IMG/VR virus record: IMGVR_UViG_3300017746_004520
Coordinates: 1 to 27,772 of that record
Length of the DNA: 27,772 bases
Reading direction: 5' to 3' (one strand)
Source of the DNA: a virus
Positions 6,736 to 13,668 of this stretch are shown one piece after another. The notes under the pieces are model-generated. The model was not told the DNA's origin. It saw nothing but the letters and a program-made list of their open reading frames with translations, and did not search any database. Position 1 is the first letter of the stretch, and each line of letters begins with the position of its first letter. The position numbers and the translations under genes are program-made.

Positions 6736-7368
6736 TTATTCCTCAAAGTTAAAAAGATTAAAGTCTGTATAATAGCGATCTGCTATTAAACTTTTTTGAC
6801 TACGACTGAGAGATATTTCCATGTTAGAAACATTAGCTCTTTCTAATGTACAACCATGAGCTTTTAACAAATGTGTTAGGCTAAATAAATCTTCGTCAAA
6901 GTCATATATTAATTTAGGTATTATAATAAAATTATCAGAACATAAGAAGCGATAAATGGGTTGAAAATGGTGATTACAGTCTTCTAAATCACGCTCATCG
7001 AGTAAATAATGTAAAAAATAATTTAGATTATGAACTCTAGATAAGTTTATATTAGGATCTAATTCTAAACAGCGTTCAGTGTCCCGGAGAGCAAAATGTT
7101 TATATAAGGCTAACAACCTGCGATAAGGAGAGCGAACAACTGAAAAGTTAAAGTTACCGTTAACTTCTGCATAACTCGGTGTTATGTAAGTTAAGTTTAA
7201 GTGATGATGTATGTAGTAGTAATCAGTAGAAGACTCATCAAATATTTTTTGCTTTGCAAGTGCGGCTTTTACAGCCGTACAACCACATTTAGGGACTGCC
7301 CAATAGTTTAATTTATAGTCTGTAAATTGAGTTATGTTAAAGAATTTACTTTTATCATACTTTTTCAT
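6736..7368 (-). CDS. Sulfotransferase (Sulfotransfer_2 type)
   Basis: 210 aa. The 5'-phosphosulfate-binding loop is PKCGCTAV at 26-33, and the 3'-phosphate motif RSPYRRLLALY is at 79-89. Both match carbohydrate sulfotransferases of the chondroitin 4-O/HNK-1 class, which move sulfate from PAPS to a sugar hydroxyl. No signal peptide or TM anchor is seen, so it should act in the cytoplasm on a precursor. GAGGGAG lies 7 nt upstream of the ATG, and it overlaps the glycosyltransferase gene upstream by 14 nt. No PAPS synthesis genes are in view, so PAPS would come from the host. An unusual phage gene. Confidence 0.8.
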   Translation of the reverse strand: MKKYDKSKFFNITQFTDYKLNYWAVPKCGCTAVKAALAKQKIFDESSTDYYYIHHHLNLTYITPSYAEVNGNFNFSVVRSPYRRLLALYKHFALRDTERCLELDPNINLSRVHNLNYFLHYLLDERDLEDCNHHFQPIYRFLCSDNFIIIPKLIYDFDEDLFSLTHLLKAHGCTLERANVSNMEISLSRSQKSLIADRYYTDFNLFNFEE

Positions 7369-8629
7369 CCAAAAACTCCCTCAAGTCTAACACTCTATTT
7401 TCAAAGTTTTTTTGATTATGTAAAAATATAGGCTCACAGCCATTTAATAACGACTTCATTTCAGAACTACTTGATTCAATTACTTTTTTAGCCTCAATAA
7501 AAGCTCTCATAAAACGTTCATAATCACTAGGTATTTGATCGTAAGTTTCATTAATCATTGGATGAAATGACTGATAACCCAGTTGATTAAACCATTTAAG
7601 TGTATCTCTTTGTCCAATAACAACAAAGGGCTTTTTAGAAGCTATATTTCTCCATATCTTTTCAGTTATTAAAGGCCAATCTATAACGTTATCAGAAAAA
7701 TACGCTTCTATAACTAAGTTAAAATCTATCGCCTCCATTGCTTTAGAAATAACTAAAAAATCATCTGTAGTATGATGTTTACCAGAAGTAAGTGGTTCAA
7801 TATTTAAATCTTTTAGTCGTGTATCATTACAATCATTTTGTAGAGCTTCATATGTCTCAGGAAGAAATTCTCCTTGAAAGTCAACACTTACTAAACCTTT
7901 TTTTAATAAATCGTTTTGTTCCAATAAAGTATTAATGAGTACAGCGCCAACATGTTTATCTGTGCGCTTATTAAGTAGTAAAAATCTTTTTTTAGGGTAA
8001 TCAAAGTGATATTTTTCAATTTCTGGAATATTAGGACTTTCATAATCTAGAGGAATATTGAATCTCAAATGTTTATTCTTACCTTTAGTTTCTAAAGTAA
8101 AAGTATTATGAGGGTCATACATATGCCTAGCACAGAAATGAAGTTCTAAAAAGCTAGGAAAACAGTGAATTCGATTATGATCTACAAATCGTTGATCACT
8201 AATATTCAGATGTAATCTGTCGTTAGGAACTTGAGTGCAATCATCTAAAGATGCTATAAGCTGTTCAATATCATAACGATTAGGAGGCTCCATAGAGGCA
8301 TCAATTATTACTCGTCCTTTCCCCTGTTTTAAAGAATTAATTACACGTTCATCTATATAAGACCAAAAACCAAAGTCTTCGTGAGGGTTATTAATAAGAG
8401 TTCTGATTTGAAGGTAGGGTTCTTGCATTAACACAGGATATATAAACGAATCAACTGTATCAATTTCGTCAGGTGAGATTATACGAATGTCAGGAAGAAA
8501 AAATTGAAACATCCACGGAATTTGTCTTTTATATTTATGACAATAGTGAATATCAGTTTTAAGATATCCAGTAAGATTAGGGAACCAAATATTTGGTTTC
8601 CATTCATGTTCATATACAAGATTTATCAT
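7355..8629 (-). CDS. Glycosyltransferase, GT10/exostosin-like C-terminal domain
   Basis: 424 aa. The C-terminal third carries DWPLITEKIWRNIASKKPFV near 319-338, then VIGQRDTLKWFNQLGYQSFH and INETYD. That is the nucleotide-sugar-binding pattern of GT10 fucosyltransferases and related GT-B enzymes (TEK...KPF...G...LGF.T...D..YD). The N-terminal half, which would bind acceptor, has no motif I know; a FLLLNKR segment near 216-222 starts the C-terminal domain. It begins in a TAATG overlap with the upstream gene and overlaps the sulfotransferase gene by 14 nt. The pair may act in sequence on one glycan. Confidence 0.6.
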   Translation of the reverse strand: MINLVYEHEWKPNIWFPNLTGYLKTDIHYCHKYKRQIPWMFQFFLPDIRIISPDEIDTVDSFIYPVLMQEPYLQIRTLINNPHEDFGFWSYIDERVINSLKQGKGRVIIDASMEPPNRYDIEQLIASLDDCTQVPNDRLHLNISDQRFVDHNRIHCFPSFLELHFCARHMYDPHNTFTLETKGKNKHLRFNIPLDYESPNIPEIEKYHFDYPKKRFLLLNKRTDKHVGAVLINTLLEQNDLLKKGLVSVDFQGEFLPETYEALQNDCNDTRLKDLNIEPLTSGKHHTTDDFLVISKAMEAIDFNLVIEAYFSDNVIDWPLITEKIWRNIASKKPFVVIGQRDTLKWFNQLGYQSFHPMINETYDQIPSDYERFMRAFIEAKKVIESSSSEMKSLLNGCEPIFLHNQKNFENRVLDLREFLDEKV

Positions 8630-8979
8630 TATACGATTTTAAAAGTTTCTCTTACTTTTTCCGGTCGTTTACGAATGAGCTTTCGTTGCTGAAGACTGCT
8701 CATAACTTCTGAAAATAGTTCTAAGCTTTGGTCGCCAGAAGGTACATACTGATTATTTACAGCACTTTTGATAATAAGTTTTTGATGAAGAATATTAAGG
8801 GCGGTGACTAAATTAGCTGAGCCAATGATGCGAGAACCTGTAAAGTCTCCTTCAGTGCGAGATCTTACAAGTTCCCAAGTATCGTTTTCCCAGATTTCTC
8901 CAGAATCATCATCAAACACTTCAATAGGCATTCCTTGGATAATTTTCCAGACTAATCCTGAAGCTTCAGATAGCTGCAT
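8629..8979 (-). CDS. Conserved-looking phage protein of unknown function (116 aa)
   Basis: 116 aa from ATG 8979 (MQLSEASGLVWKIIQG...). The open frame extends to 9048, but that extension is translated from a GC-rich repeat. AGGGAG inside that repeat lies 7 nt upstream of the ATG at 8979, which favours this start. The protein is mixed alpha/beta with a basic C-terminus (RKLIRKRPEKVRETFKIV) and an acidic patch near 20-32. No catalytic motif is visible. It ends in TAATG with the glycosyltransferase gene, so they are coupled. Confidence 0.6.
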   Translation of the reverse strand: MQLSEASGLVWKIIQGMPIEVFDDDSGEIWENDTWELVRSRTEGDFTGSRIIGSANLVTALNILHQKLIIKSAVNNQYVPSGDQSLELFSEVMSSLQQRKLIRKRPEKVRETFKIV

Positions 8980-8980
8980 G

Positions 8981-9025
8981 GGCTTGCTCCCTACGGTCGC
9001 AGATTTTAGGCACACGCTTTGCGTG
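8981..9025. repeat. GC-rich palindromic element, copy A
   Basis: Far richer in GC than its surroundings. It contains an imperfect inverted repeat (TTGCTCCCTACGGTCGCAG, 8984-9002) and a perfect hairpin CACGC-TTT-GCGTG (9013-9025). Positions 9009-9023 match copy B at 13 of 15 bases (GGCA[C/G]ACGCT[T/C]TGCG). It lies just after the stop of the 123-aa gene and supplies the AGGGAG ribosome-binding site of the next gene. Confidence 0.6.
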
Positions 9026-9028
9026 GAC

Positions 9029-9400
9029 TTATGAGGCGACCCAGTCATCGCGATGTGGTTGTTGATAGAACCAAGCTAGTGCAACTCCTACACCACGGCA
9101 GACGCTCTGCGAGCGTAGCGCTAAAACAAACTCACGTTTGAACTGTAACCAAGGATTGCGACAGTCTTTAACCGGCTGGAGTTGAGCTAGATCACGCTGG
9201 TTCCAATGCTGACAACGCTGTGCATATGCTGCCTCAACGTTAAGTGATCGTGTAGACTCATCGAGTCTTTTCTCTAATAGTGTGAACAGCTCTTGAAAAG
9301 CTTCGCTTTTCTCGCTATCACTTAGCTGTGAGATGCTAATGCGACGTGCGTTTCTAACTAAATCACGATATGCGTTCTTCGACACAAGCTTAAAATACAT
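9029..9400 (-). CDS. Unknown phage protein carrying an in-frame palindromic insert (123 aa)
   Basis: 123 aa, largely helical, with many Arg/Gln residues. AAGGT lies about 9 nt upstream of the ATG. No known motif. Residues of roughly LRSQSVCRG (near 95-103) are encoded by the GC-rich palindrome at 9097-9122. The flanking text EFVLA and VGVALAWFY reads naturally without them, so the element may be an in-frame insertion. The tail WFYQQPHRDDWVAS is aromatic and acidic. It is one of a run of four small unknown genes next to the divergent promoter region. Confidence 0.6.
   Translation of the reverse strand: MYFKLVSKNAYRDLVRNARRISISQLSDSEKSEAFQELFTLLEKRLDESTRSLNVEAAYAQRCQHWNQRDLAQLQPVKDCRNPWLQFKREFVLALRSQSVCRGVGVALAWFYQQPHRDDWVAS
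9097..9122. repeat. GC-rich palindromic element, copy B (in frame within a gene)
   Basis: Contains a perfect 6-bp hairpin ACGCTC-TGC-GAGCGT (9102-9116) followed by the palindrome AGCGCT (9117-9122). Positions 9097-9111 match copy A at 13 of 15 bases. In the minus-strand frame both copies read QSVC. Hairpin pairing is kept while sequence differs. Confidence 0.6.
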
Positions 9401-9463
9401 TTTTTATACCTTTATTAATAGCATGGTTTATGGGTAAGTGCAATTCAAAAAATATTATAATAA

Positions 9464-9778
9464 CTACTCATCATAAAGCGGTTCTAACATCTTAGGCGGT
9501 AGCGAAAATTTTCCTTTGCTCCAGAACTCTTTCTGAGAATAATAGTAGTTTGAAGTAATTGACCGCCAGTAAGCATTGATACGATGCACTGCACGATTAT
9601 ATTGATCATGAAAAGGAGCTGAATATATGTCTAACCTATTATGAGCTTGTTCCATCCATTCATGAGCTAACCACGGATTCCAACGAGCTACATTTTCTGC
9701 TTCATGAATTGTACGTCTTACTGACCAGTCTGCGTAGCCTACATTAGTTCCAAAGGGTACGGGTTTAGCGCGTGCCAT
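9464..9778 (-). CDS. Unknown phage protein rich in Trp/Tyr (104 aa)
   Basis: 104 aa, MARAKPVPFGTNVGYADWSV..., with a strikingly aromatic composition (repeated W, Y and H) and a histidine-rich middle (HEWMEQAHNRL, HDQYNRAVHRINAYW). No signal peptide or TM helix. I recognise no family. GGAG lies about 11 nt upstream of the ATG. It overlaps the preceding 63-aa gene by 14 nt. A 63-nt gap with no gene separates it from the 123-aa gene downstream; that gap holds a minus-strand TATAAT-like box near 9457-9462. Confidence 0.55.
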   Translation of the reverse strand: MARAKPVPFGTNVGYADWSVRRTIHEAENVARWNPWLAHEWMEQAHNRLDIYSAPFHDQYNRAVHRINAYWRSITSNYYYSQKEFWSKGKFSLPPKMLEPLYDE

Positions 9779-9956
9779 ATTTAACAGTCTCCATTACGTT
9801 ATTTAAATGGTTATAGTGGTCAACAATGTCTACAACAAATCGAGCTGCAAAGAACTCGCCATGAGTATAAAATAGATCTGTATACTCTTGCATAATGTCG
9901 GGGGCATGTTGATTGAGAAAAGTTTTAGCTTCTGAGAGGGTTGGTCTTTTGTGCAT
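9765..9956 (-). CDS. Small unknown phage protein (63 aa)
   Basis: 63 aa, MHKRPTLSEAKTFLNQHAPD..., mostly helical, with a His/Asp/Tyr-rich stretch (VVDIVDHYNHLNN). AAGGGA lies about 6 nt upstream of the ATG, a good ribosome-binding site. It is the first gene of the leftward block after the divergent promoter region and overlaps the 104-aa gene. No motif recognised. Early or promoter-proximal small phage genes are often host-takeover factors, but nothing in the sequence shows that here. Confidence 0.55.
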   Translation of the reverse strand: MHKRPTLSEAKTFLNQHAPDIMQEYTDLFYTHGEFFAARFVVDIVDHYNHLNNVMETVKYGTR

Positions 9957-9987
9957 AGTAGTCCCTTTTTATTGTTATAATGTATTT

Positions 9988-10017
9988 TATATAAAATTTT
10001 GCCAAATAGCAAGGCAA
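9988..10017 (-). promoter_or_regulatory. Candidate leftward sigma70-type promoter
   Basis: On the minus strand TTGCCT (10017-10012) and TATATA (9993-9988) are 18 nt apart, upstream of the first leftward gene (ATG at 9956). The region is the only sizeable gap between the divergent gene blocks. AT-richness makes chance -10 boxes likely, so this is tentative. Confidence 0.35.
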
Positions 10018-10042
10018 AGATTAGGTTAAAATGTGAAAGTTG

Positions 10043-10071
10043 TTGACTTGTCATATAATTATTGATACAGT
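10043..10071 (+). promoter_or_regulatory. Candidate rightward sigma70-type promoter
   Basis: TTGACT (10043-10048) and TACAGT (10066-10071) are spaced by 17 nt, which would start transcription close to the ATG at 10078. A better -10, TATAAT, is at 10054-10059 but lacks a good -35. Either would drive the rightward block with little or no 5' leader. Confidence 0.4.
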
Positions 10072-10077
10072 ATTGCT

Positions 10078-10266
10078 ATGTATGTAAATGAAAAAACACT
10101 TAAGATGGAAATGAGAGAAATGCAATCTACTATAAACGAGGTTGCTAACGATCTGGGAGGAGATATTCGCTATCTTCACCAAGAAATTACTGACCTTCGC
10201 AATGAACTAACTATGCTAAGGGCTGACGTAGATGAACTAAAGGAAAAATTAGATGCCAACATATAA
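10078..10266 (+). CDS. Short coiled-coil protein (62 aa)
   Basis: 62 aa, almost entirely one predicted helix with heptad-spaced hydrophobics (INEVANDLGGDIRYLHQEI, then LRNELTMLRADVDELKEKL), so a dimeric or trimeric coiled coil. No catalytic residues. The ATG at 10078 has no ribosome-binding site and lies next to the predicted transcription start. Internal Mets at 10105, 10111 and 10120 are alternatives that keep the coil. It overlaps the next gene by 14 nt. Possibly a small scaffold or inhibitor; function unknown. Confidence 0.6.
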   Translation: MYVNEKTLKMEMREMQSTINEVANDLGGDIRYLHQEITDLRNELTMLRADVDELKEKLDANI

Positions 10267-10537
10267 AGTAGTGTTATTTGCGGATGAATCTCAACCAACA
10301 CAAGTACAATACATGAAAAATCAGAGAAAAGCAATAGAAGAAGCAATTCCTGACCTTGTAGTTGAGGAAACTAATCAAAATGATCCTAGACTTAAGAGAC
10401 ATTCTAAGCAGTCCCGTGCAAACCGTCTACCTGCTATGCTAGTGCTAAAAGATGATTTTAAAGTGCAGATAAGAAATTTCAAACTAGATAATTCGCAAGT
10501 TATCACTTGGATCAAAGGAATTATGGGAATCTCCTAA
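10253..10537 (+). CDS. Possible thioredoxin-fold protein lacking the CxxC site (94 aa)
   Basis: 94 aa. The order YKVVLFADE / helix QYMKNQRKAIEEAIPD / strand LVVEETNQ / RLPAMLVLKDD / helix VITWIKGIMG fits a thioredoxin-like beta-alpha-beta fold with a cis-Pro loop (RLPAML). There is no CxxC, and in fact no Cys at all, so no disulfide activity is expected. AAGGA lies upstream within the coiled-coil gene. The fold is my inference. The stop is directly followed by the aminotransferase ATG. Confidence 0.45.
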   Translation: MPTYKVVLFADESQPTQVQYMKNQRKAIEEAIPDLVVEETNQNDPRLKRHSKQSRANRLPAMLVLKDDFKVQIRNFKLDNSQVITWIKGIMGIS

Positions 10538-11629
10538 ATGCCCAAGGCTGTTGCCTTCATACCTCACAAACGAAGAATAGAACGTCATCGAATAGATTAT
10601 CTTCGTGCTATTTCAGATAATATGGAAGATCCTTATCAAACTGAAGATGGTAGAGAAATGCGAGGAGTACAACTCGCACTAGCTAATAAGTGTACTGAAC
10701 TGAGCGGTGTTACTCACTGGCAATTTACAGACTGCTGTACAGATGCTCTCCAAATTTCAATTGCCGCTCTCACAAAACCTAATGACACAGTGATCGTTCC
10801 ATCTTATGGTTGGCGAGCATTTGCAAATGCAGTTGTATTTATGAATCGGCGTATACGTTTCTGTGATATAGATGCAACAGGCAATATAGATTTAAATCAA
10901 CTTGAAACTTTAATTAAAACAACACAGGCTGCAGCTGTAGTAATTGTTCATAATTTTGGTACAGTTGCGAGGGTTGACCAGATAGTAGATATCTGCGAAA
11001 CTCATGGAACTCATATTATTGAAGATGCAGCTCCTGCATTTTATATGGGAGAACCGTACTCATACGTCCCTGGTTCTATGAGTTCTACTGCATCTTTTTC
11101 TTTTGACTTTACAAAGTATCCAGGAACGCTCGGCTCTGGAGGTGCTATTTGTACTAACTCAGATGAAATTGCTGAACGAATCTACGAAATTTCAGCACAT
11201 GGCAGAGGTAGGGATAAGGCAATACATTGTGCAGGTACAAAATCATATATGGACATGACTTCGTGCGCTGTACTCCTAAAAGAAATTGAGTTGTTTGAGC
11301 AAAACCAGTATAGAGAGCGTCGAAGACAGATTGCTACTTGGTATAAAGACAATCTTCCCTATGGAAATATACCTGGAGAAAATTATGTTTGGGAGAGATA
11401 TACAATGAGTGTACCTTCCTTTGAAGTTGATGAGGTGCTTCAAAAACTTAACTCTGTAAAGTGTCTTGCACGAACATTTTTTAAAGAACCTCTTCATTTG
11501 CTACCGTGGCTTAATCCTGAAAAGGATGATTGTCCAAAAACTGTAGAGTTTTGTGCTTCTACTATTCATCTACCTTCTCATCATTATTTAACAGATGAGG
11601 AACTTGAAAGAATAAAGTCTGTGCTATGA
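10538..11629 (+). CDS. DegT/DnrJ/EryC1/StrS aminotransferase
   Basis: 363 aa, near the usual length for PLP-dependent sugar aminotransferases. The PLP lysine is K193 in SFDFTKYPGTLGSGGA, and the PLP-binding Asp is D163 in IIEDAAPAFYMG. The phosphate-binding loop is around TDCCTDALQISI (64-75). The family transfers an amino group, usually from glutamate, to a keto-sugar nucleotide. The ATG follows the previous stop directly and its own stop overlaps the next gene (ATGA). Substrate unknown; it could work with the SDR that follows or with the Fe-alcohol dehydrogenase 3 kb downstream. Confidence 0.85.
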   Translation: MPKAVAFIPHKRRIERHRIDYLRAISDNMEDPYQTEDGREMRGVQLALANKCTELSGVTHWQFTDCCTDALQISIAALTKPNDTVIVPSYGWRAFANAVVFMNRRIRFCDIDATGNIDLNQLETLIKTTQAAAVVIVHNFGTVARVDQIVDICETHGTHIIEDAAPAFYMGEPYSYVPGSMSSTASFSFDFTKYPGTLGSGGAICTNSDEIAERIYEISAHGRGRDKAIHCAGTKSYMDMTSCAVLLKEIELFEQNQYRERRRQIATWYKDNLPYGNIPGENYVWERYTMSVPSFEVDEVLQKLNSVKCLARTFFKEPLHLLPWLNPEKDDCPKTVEFCASTIHLPSHHYLTDEELERIKSVL

Positions 11630-12561
11630 AGATACTAATAACAGGCGGAATGGGTTTTATTGGAGCACACTTAGTAGCAGAATTAGGACAAACTCATGAC
11701 ATAGATATTTTAGACGGTTTTGATGAAAACTACGTAGGCTACAAATATATACATAGAGGGACAAAAGGTTTACAAGAAACTAATGAGATTGAAAAACGTC
11801 ATAGAAAACTAAATCTAAAGTATAGACTTGATTTAGTAAAAGGTAAATTCAATCAATACTATAGAAAATGGAGTTTTGAAGATATTCCAAGAGCAAATTA
11901 TGATTTAGTACTTAACTTTGGGGCTTTATCAGAAGCTATCTTATCTCAACATTTTCCAAAATTTACTTCAGATTCTATAGTGCAAGGATTAAATCTAATT
12001 AAATTGTACCTTCCTAAGACACCTGTCTTACATATAAGTAGTAGCATGGTTTACGGCACTTGGGAAGGAGTAATTGACGAGCAGTACTCTTTAGGAGCTG
12101 TAGACCATTACGGGGACAGTAAAATAAAGGCAGAAACTATCTGCGGAGAGAATGACGTAATTTTGCGACCTATACATGTTTATGGTATGGGAGATGGTAA
12201 ATTCTCAATCTGGATGAACATAGAAAGACAGATTGCAGCTGCAAAACCTGTTATGGTCGAGAGAGCTGGTTGTATTTACATAGACGATTTCGTTTTAGCA
12301 ATCAAAAATATTTTAGACAGATGGCGTCCTGGCATTTATAATATTTCATACACATTTACGAGAAACGCGGAAGCACTGACTAATATATATCCAGAGCCCT
12401 TTGACGTTCAGTATAAATCAGGACCAACTGGTAAACCAAGAGGGCTGCTAGATAATAGCAAACTAATAAATACATTTGATGTAAACTTAAAGTTTACAAA
12501 TTATGATGATACTGTGAGAGACTACTATAGAAAATATGAAAATTTTTGTGAGAAACAATGA
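11626..12561 (+). CDS. NAD-dependent epimerase/dehydratase (extended SDR)
   Basis: 311 aa. The Rossmann signature GGMGFIG is at 7-13. The catalytic triad is seen as S138-S140 (ISSSMVYG), Y162 and K166 (HYGDSK). This fits a nucleotide-sugar epimerase, dehydratase or reductase. The C-terminal half (NISYTFTRNAEALTN, RGLLDNSKL) is the substrate domain. It starts in ATGA with the aminotransferase, and its 3' end overlaps the bS21 gene by 26 nt. Which sugar it uses cannot be told from motifs alone. Confidence 0.8.
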   Translation: MKILITGGMGFIGAHLVAELGQTHDIDILDGFDENYVGYKYIHRGTKGLQETNEIEKRHRKLNLKYRLDLVKGKFNQYYRKWSFEDIPRANYDLVLNFGALSEAILSQHFPKFTSDSIVQGLNLIKLYLPKTPVLHISSSMVYGTWEGVIDEQYSLGAVDHYGDSKIKAETICGENDVILRPIHVYGMGDGKFSIWMNIERQIAAAKPVMVERAGCIYIDDFVLAIKNILDRWRPGIYNISYTFTRNAEALTNIYPEPFDVQYKSGPTGKPRGLLDNSKLINTFDVNLKFTNYDDTVRDYYRKYENFCEKQ

Positions 12562-12853
12562 TATTGGAAAAGCGCTTCGCATTTTAAAGAAAAAACTGCA
12601 TAATGAAGGTGTCATGAAAGAAGTGCGTGATAGGCGGCATTTCGTTTCAAGAGGTGAAAAATCCCGGTTAGCAGCTAAAGCAGGGGCTAAACGTTGGCAG
12701 AAAAAGCGACAAGATTTAGAAAAACAATTTATCCGTGAAGAGCGGAATATGCTAAGAAATAGTAGGAAAAATAAACGTAATGTTCAAAGACCTAACAAAG
12801 GTTCAAATCAACAGCGAACGCAACGTTACTCTGGCAATCAGAATAAACGATAA
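12536..12853 (+). CDS. rpsU: Ribosomal protein bS21 homologue with basic C-terminal tail
   Basis: 105 aa. Residues 1-58 match the bS21 pattern: a beta start KIFVRNNDIGKAL, then RILKKKLHNEGVMKEVRDRR, then a basic helix with AAKAGAKRWQKKRQ. bS21 binds the 30S head-platform region near the anti-Shine-Dalgarno end of 16S rRNA and helps initiation. Cellular bS21 is about 70 aa; here a further ~45 residues rich in R, N, Q and K form a disordered basic tail. Phage bS21 genes are known from marine phages. The start overlaps the end of the epimerase gene. A phage copy could exchange into host ribosomes and bias them to phage mRNA (inference). Confidence 0.8.
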   Translation: MKIFVRNNDIGKALRILKKKLHNEGVMKEVRDRRHFVSRGEKSRLAAKAGAKRWQKKRQDLEKQFIREERNMLRNSRKNKRNVQRPNKGSNQQRTQRYSGNQNKR

Positions 12854-13085
12854 TCATGTTCATAATCTAGTTTTTACTATCCAAACTTTTACTCACATAA
12901 TGAAAAAAGATGTTAATAAATGGTATGGCCCTATACATTCAAGAAATTGGTATCTACAAAAGTTTTCAGATCGTGTTAAGCTATTCTCAGAATCTTATGA
13001 ATATATCTACAGATTTACAATAGAAGAATGGAATACAGTAGTACAACAATATATAGCAGCTCTGCGTAAAAACAATCTTGCATAG
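12780..13085 (+). CDS. Unknown phage protein, start uncertain (up to 101 aa)
   Basis: The C-terminal 60 residues from MKKDVNKWYGPIHSRNWYLQ onward look real: aromatic, mixed charge, ending in helix EEWNTVVQQYIAALRKNN. The start is unclear. ATG 12780 overlaps bS21 by 74 nt but has AGGA about 12 nt upstream; ATG 12900 gives 61 aa without a ribosome-binding site. No family recognised. Confidence 0.5.
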   Translation: MFKDLTKVQINSERNVTLAIRINDNHVHNLVFTIQTFTHIMKKDVNKWYGPIHSRNWYLQKFSDRVKLFSESYEYIYRFTIEEWNTVVQQYIAALRKNNLA

Positions 13086-13107
13086 TCCTAAGTAGTTTTA
13101 ATATAAT
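13078..13107 (+). promoter_or_regulatory. Sigma70-type promoter, with adjacent T4-late-like box
   Basis: TTGCAT (13078-13083) and a perfect TATAAT (13102-13107) with an 18-nt spacer, upstream of the gene at 13131. A T4 late-promoter consensus TATAAATA follows at 13112-13119, but it sits only 11 nt before the ATG and would start inside the GGAGG site, so the sigma70-type reading is preferred. Confidence 0.5.
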
Positions 13108-13130
13108 ACCTTATAAATACGGAGGATTAT

Positions 13131-13379
13131 ATGAAAGCTTACAAAGGCACATTTAAAAAGAAAAATGGTGAATCTCGTGATATGGTTTTTGCAAGGCTAT
13201 ATGATTTACCAGAGAAGTTCCTTGATGAAAAAGTACAAGGAGCAGGTTCTGAGCAAAAATACCCAGAAGGTATGGAACTCGTTTGGGATCTAGAAGCAGA
13301 TAACTTTAGAATATTTAACTGGAGATCTGTAGACAACGACCCGAAAGAATTTGATATTGACGAAACACTTTTCAGATAA
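13131..13379 (+). CDS. Small SH3/Sm-like beta-barrel phage protein (82 aa)
   Basis: 82 aa. The pattern YKGTFKKKNGESRDMVFARLYDLP followed by EGMELVWDLEADNFRIFNW recalls a small beta-barrel family common in T4-like phages, often grouped with WYL_2/Sm-like SH3 proteins. The call is from memory of this pattern. GGAGG is 5 nt from the ATG. It is the first gene after a good promoter and lies between bS21 and the tmRNA. Role unknown; such barrels bind nucleic acid or protein. Confidence 0.55.
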   Translation: MKAYKGTFKKKNGESRDMVFARLYDLPEKFLDEKVQGAGSEQKYPEGMELVWDLEADNFRIFNWRSVDNDPKEFDIDETLFR

Positions 13380-13449
13380 TGAACCTTTTATTCTTGTAGA
13401 AACAGAAATTATAAATTTTGAAGAACTTAAAGCAGGTAATATTAACTTA

Positions 13450-13668
13450 ATGTACTACATTATTGAAATACATAATACAGAAAATGATGAAATAGGAGTA
13501 GTGACAGAAGAGATAGATGGTGAACAGATTATCAAAAAATTTGATACCTGGTCTAAGGCAAAGGCTATGTCTGGTACACTAAATAGAGATACCCCTGAAA
13601 ATCTCTCTACTCACATAGTAACCATTAATGAAACTGCTACAAAAGATAAAGAAGTGGATAACGATTGA
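13450..13668 (+). CDS. Small acidic unknown protein (72 aa)
   Basis: 72 aa from ATG 13450 (MYYIIEIHNTENDEIGVVTE...). The frame is open from a TTG at 13351, but that part overlaps the previous gene. The ribosome-binding site is weak (AGG about 15 nt upstream). Short beta strands are followed by FDTWSKAKAMSGTLNRDTPE. Very acidic. No family recognised. Overlaps the membrane-protein gene by 41 nt. Confidence 0.5.
   Translation: MYYIIEIHNTENDEIGVVTEEIDGEQIIKKFDTWSKAKAMSGTLNRDTPENLSTHIVTINETATKDKEVDND

Noticed and set aside
8804-9034. 76-codon plus-strand open frame
   Set aside because: Antisense shadow of the 116-aa gene and repeat copy A; no ribosome-binding site or context.
8981-9122. CRISPR-like array
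   Set aside because: Only two short related palindromes, not evenly spaced repeats, and one is inside a coding frame; no cas genes.
13112-13119. T4 late-promoter box TATAAATA upstream of the 82-aa gene
   Set aside because: Only 11 nt from the ATG, so the transcript would begin within the GGAGG site. The sigma70-type pair at 13078-13107 fits better; noted with that entry.
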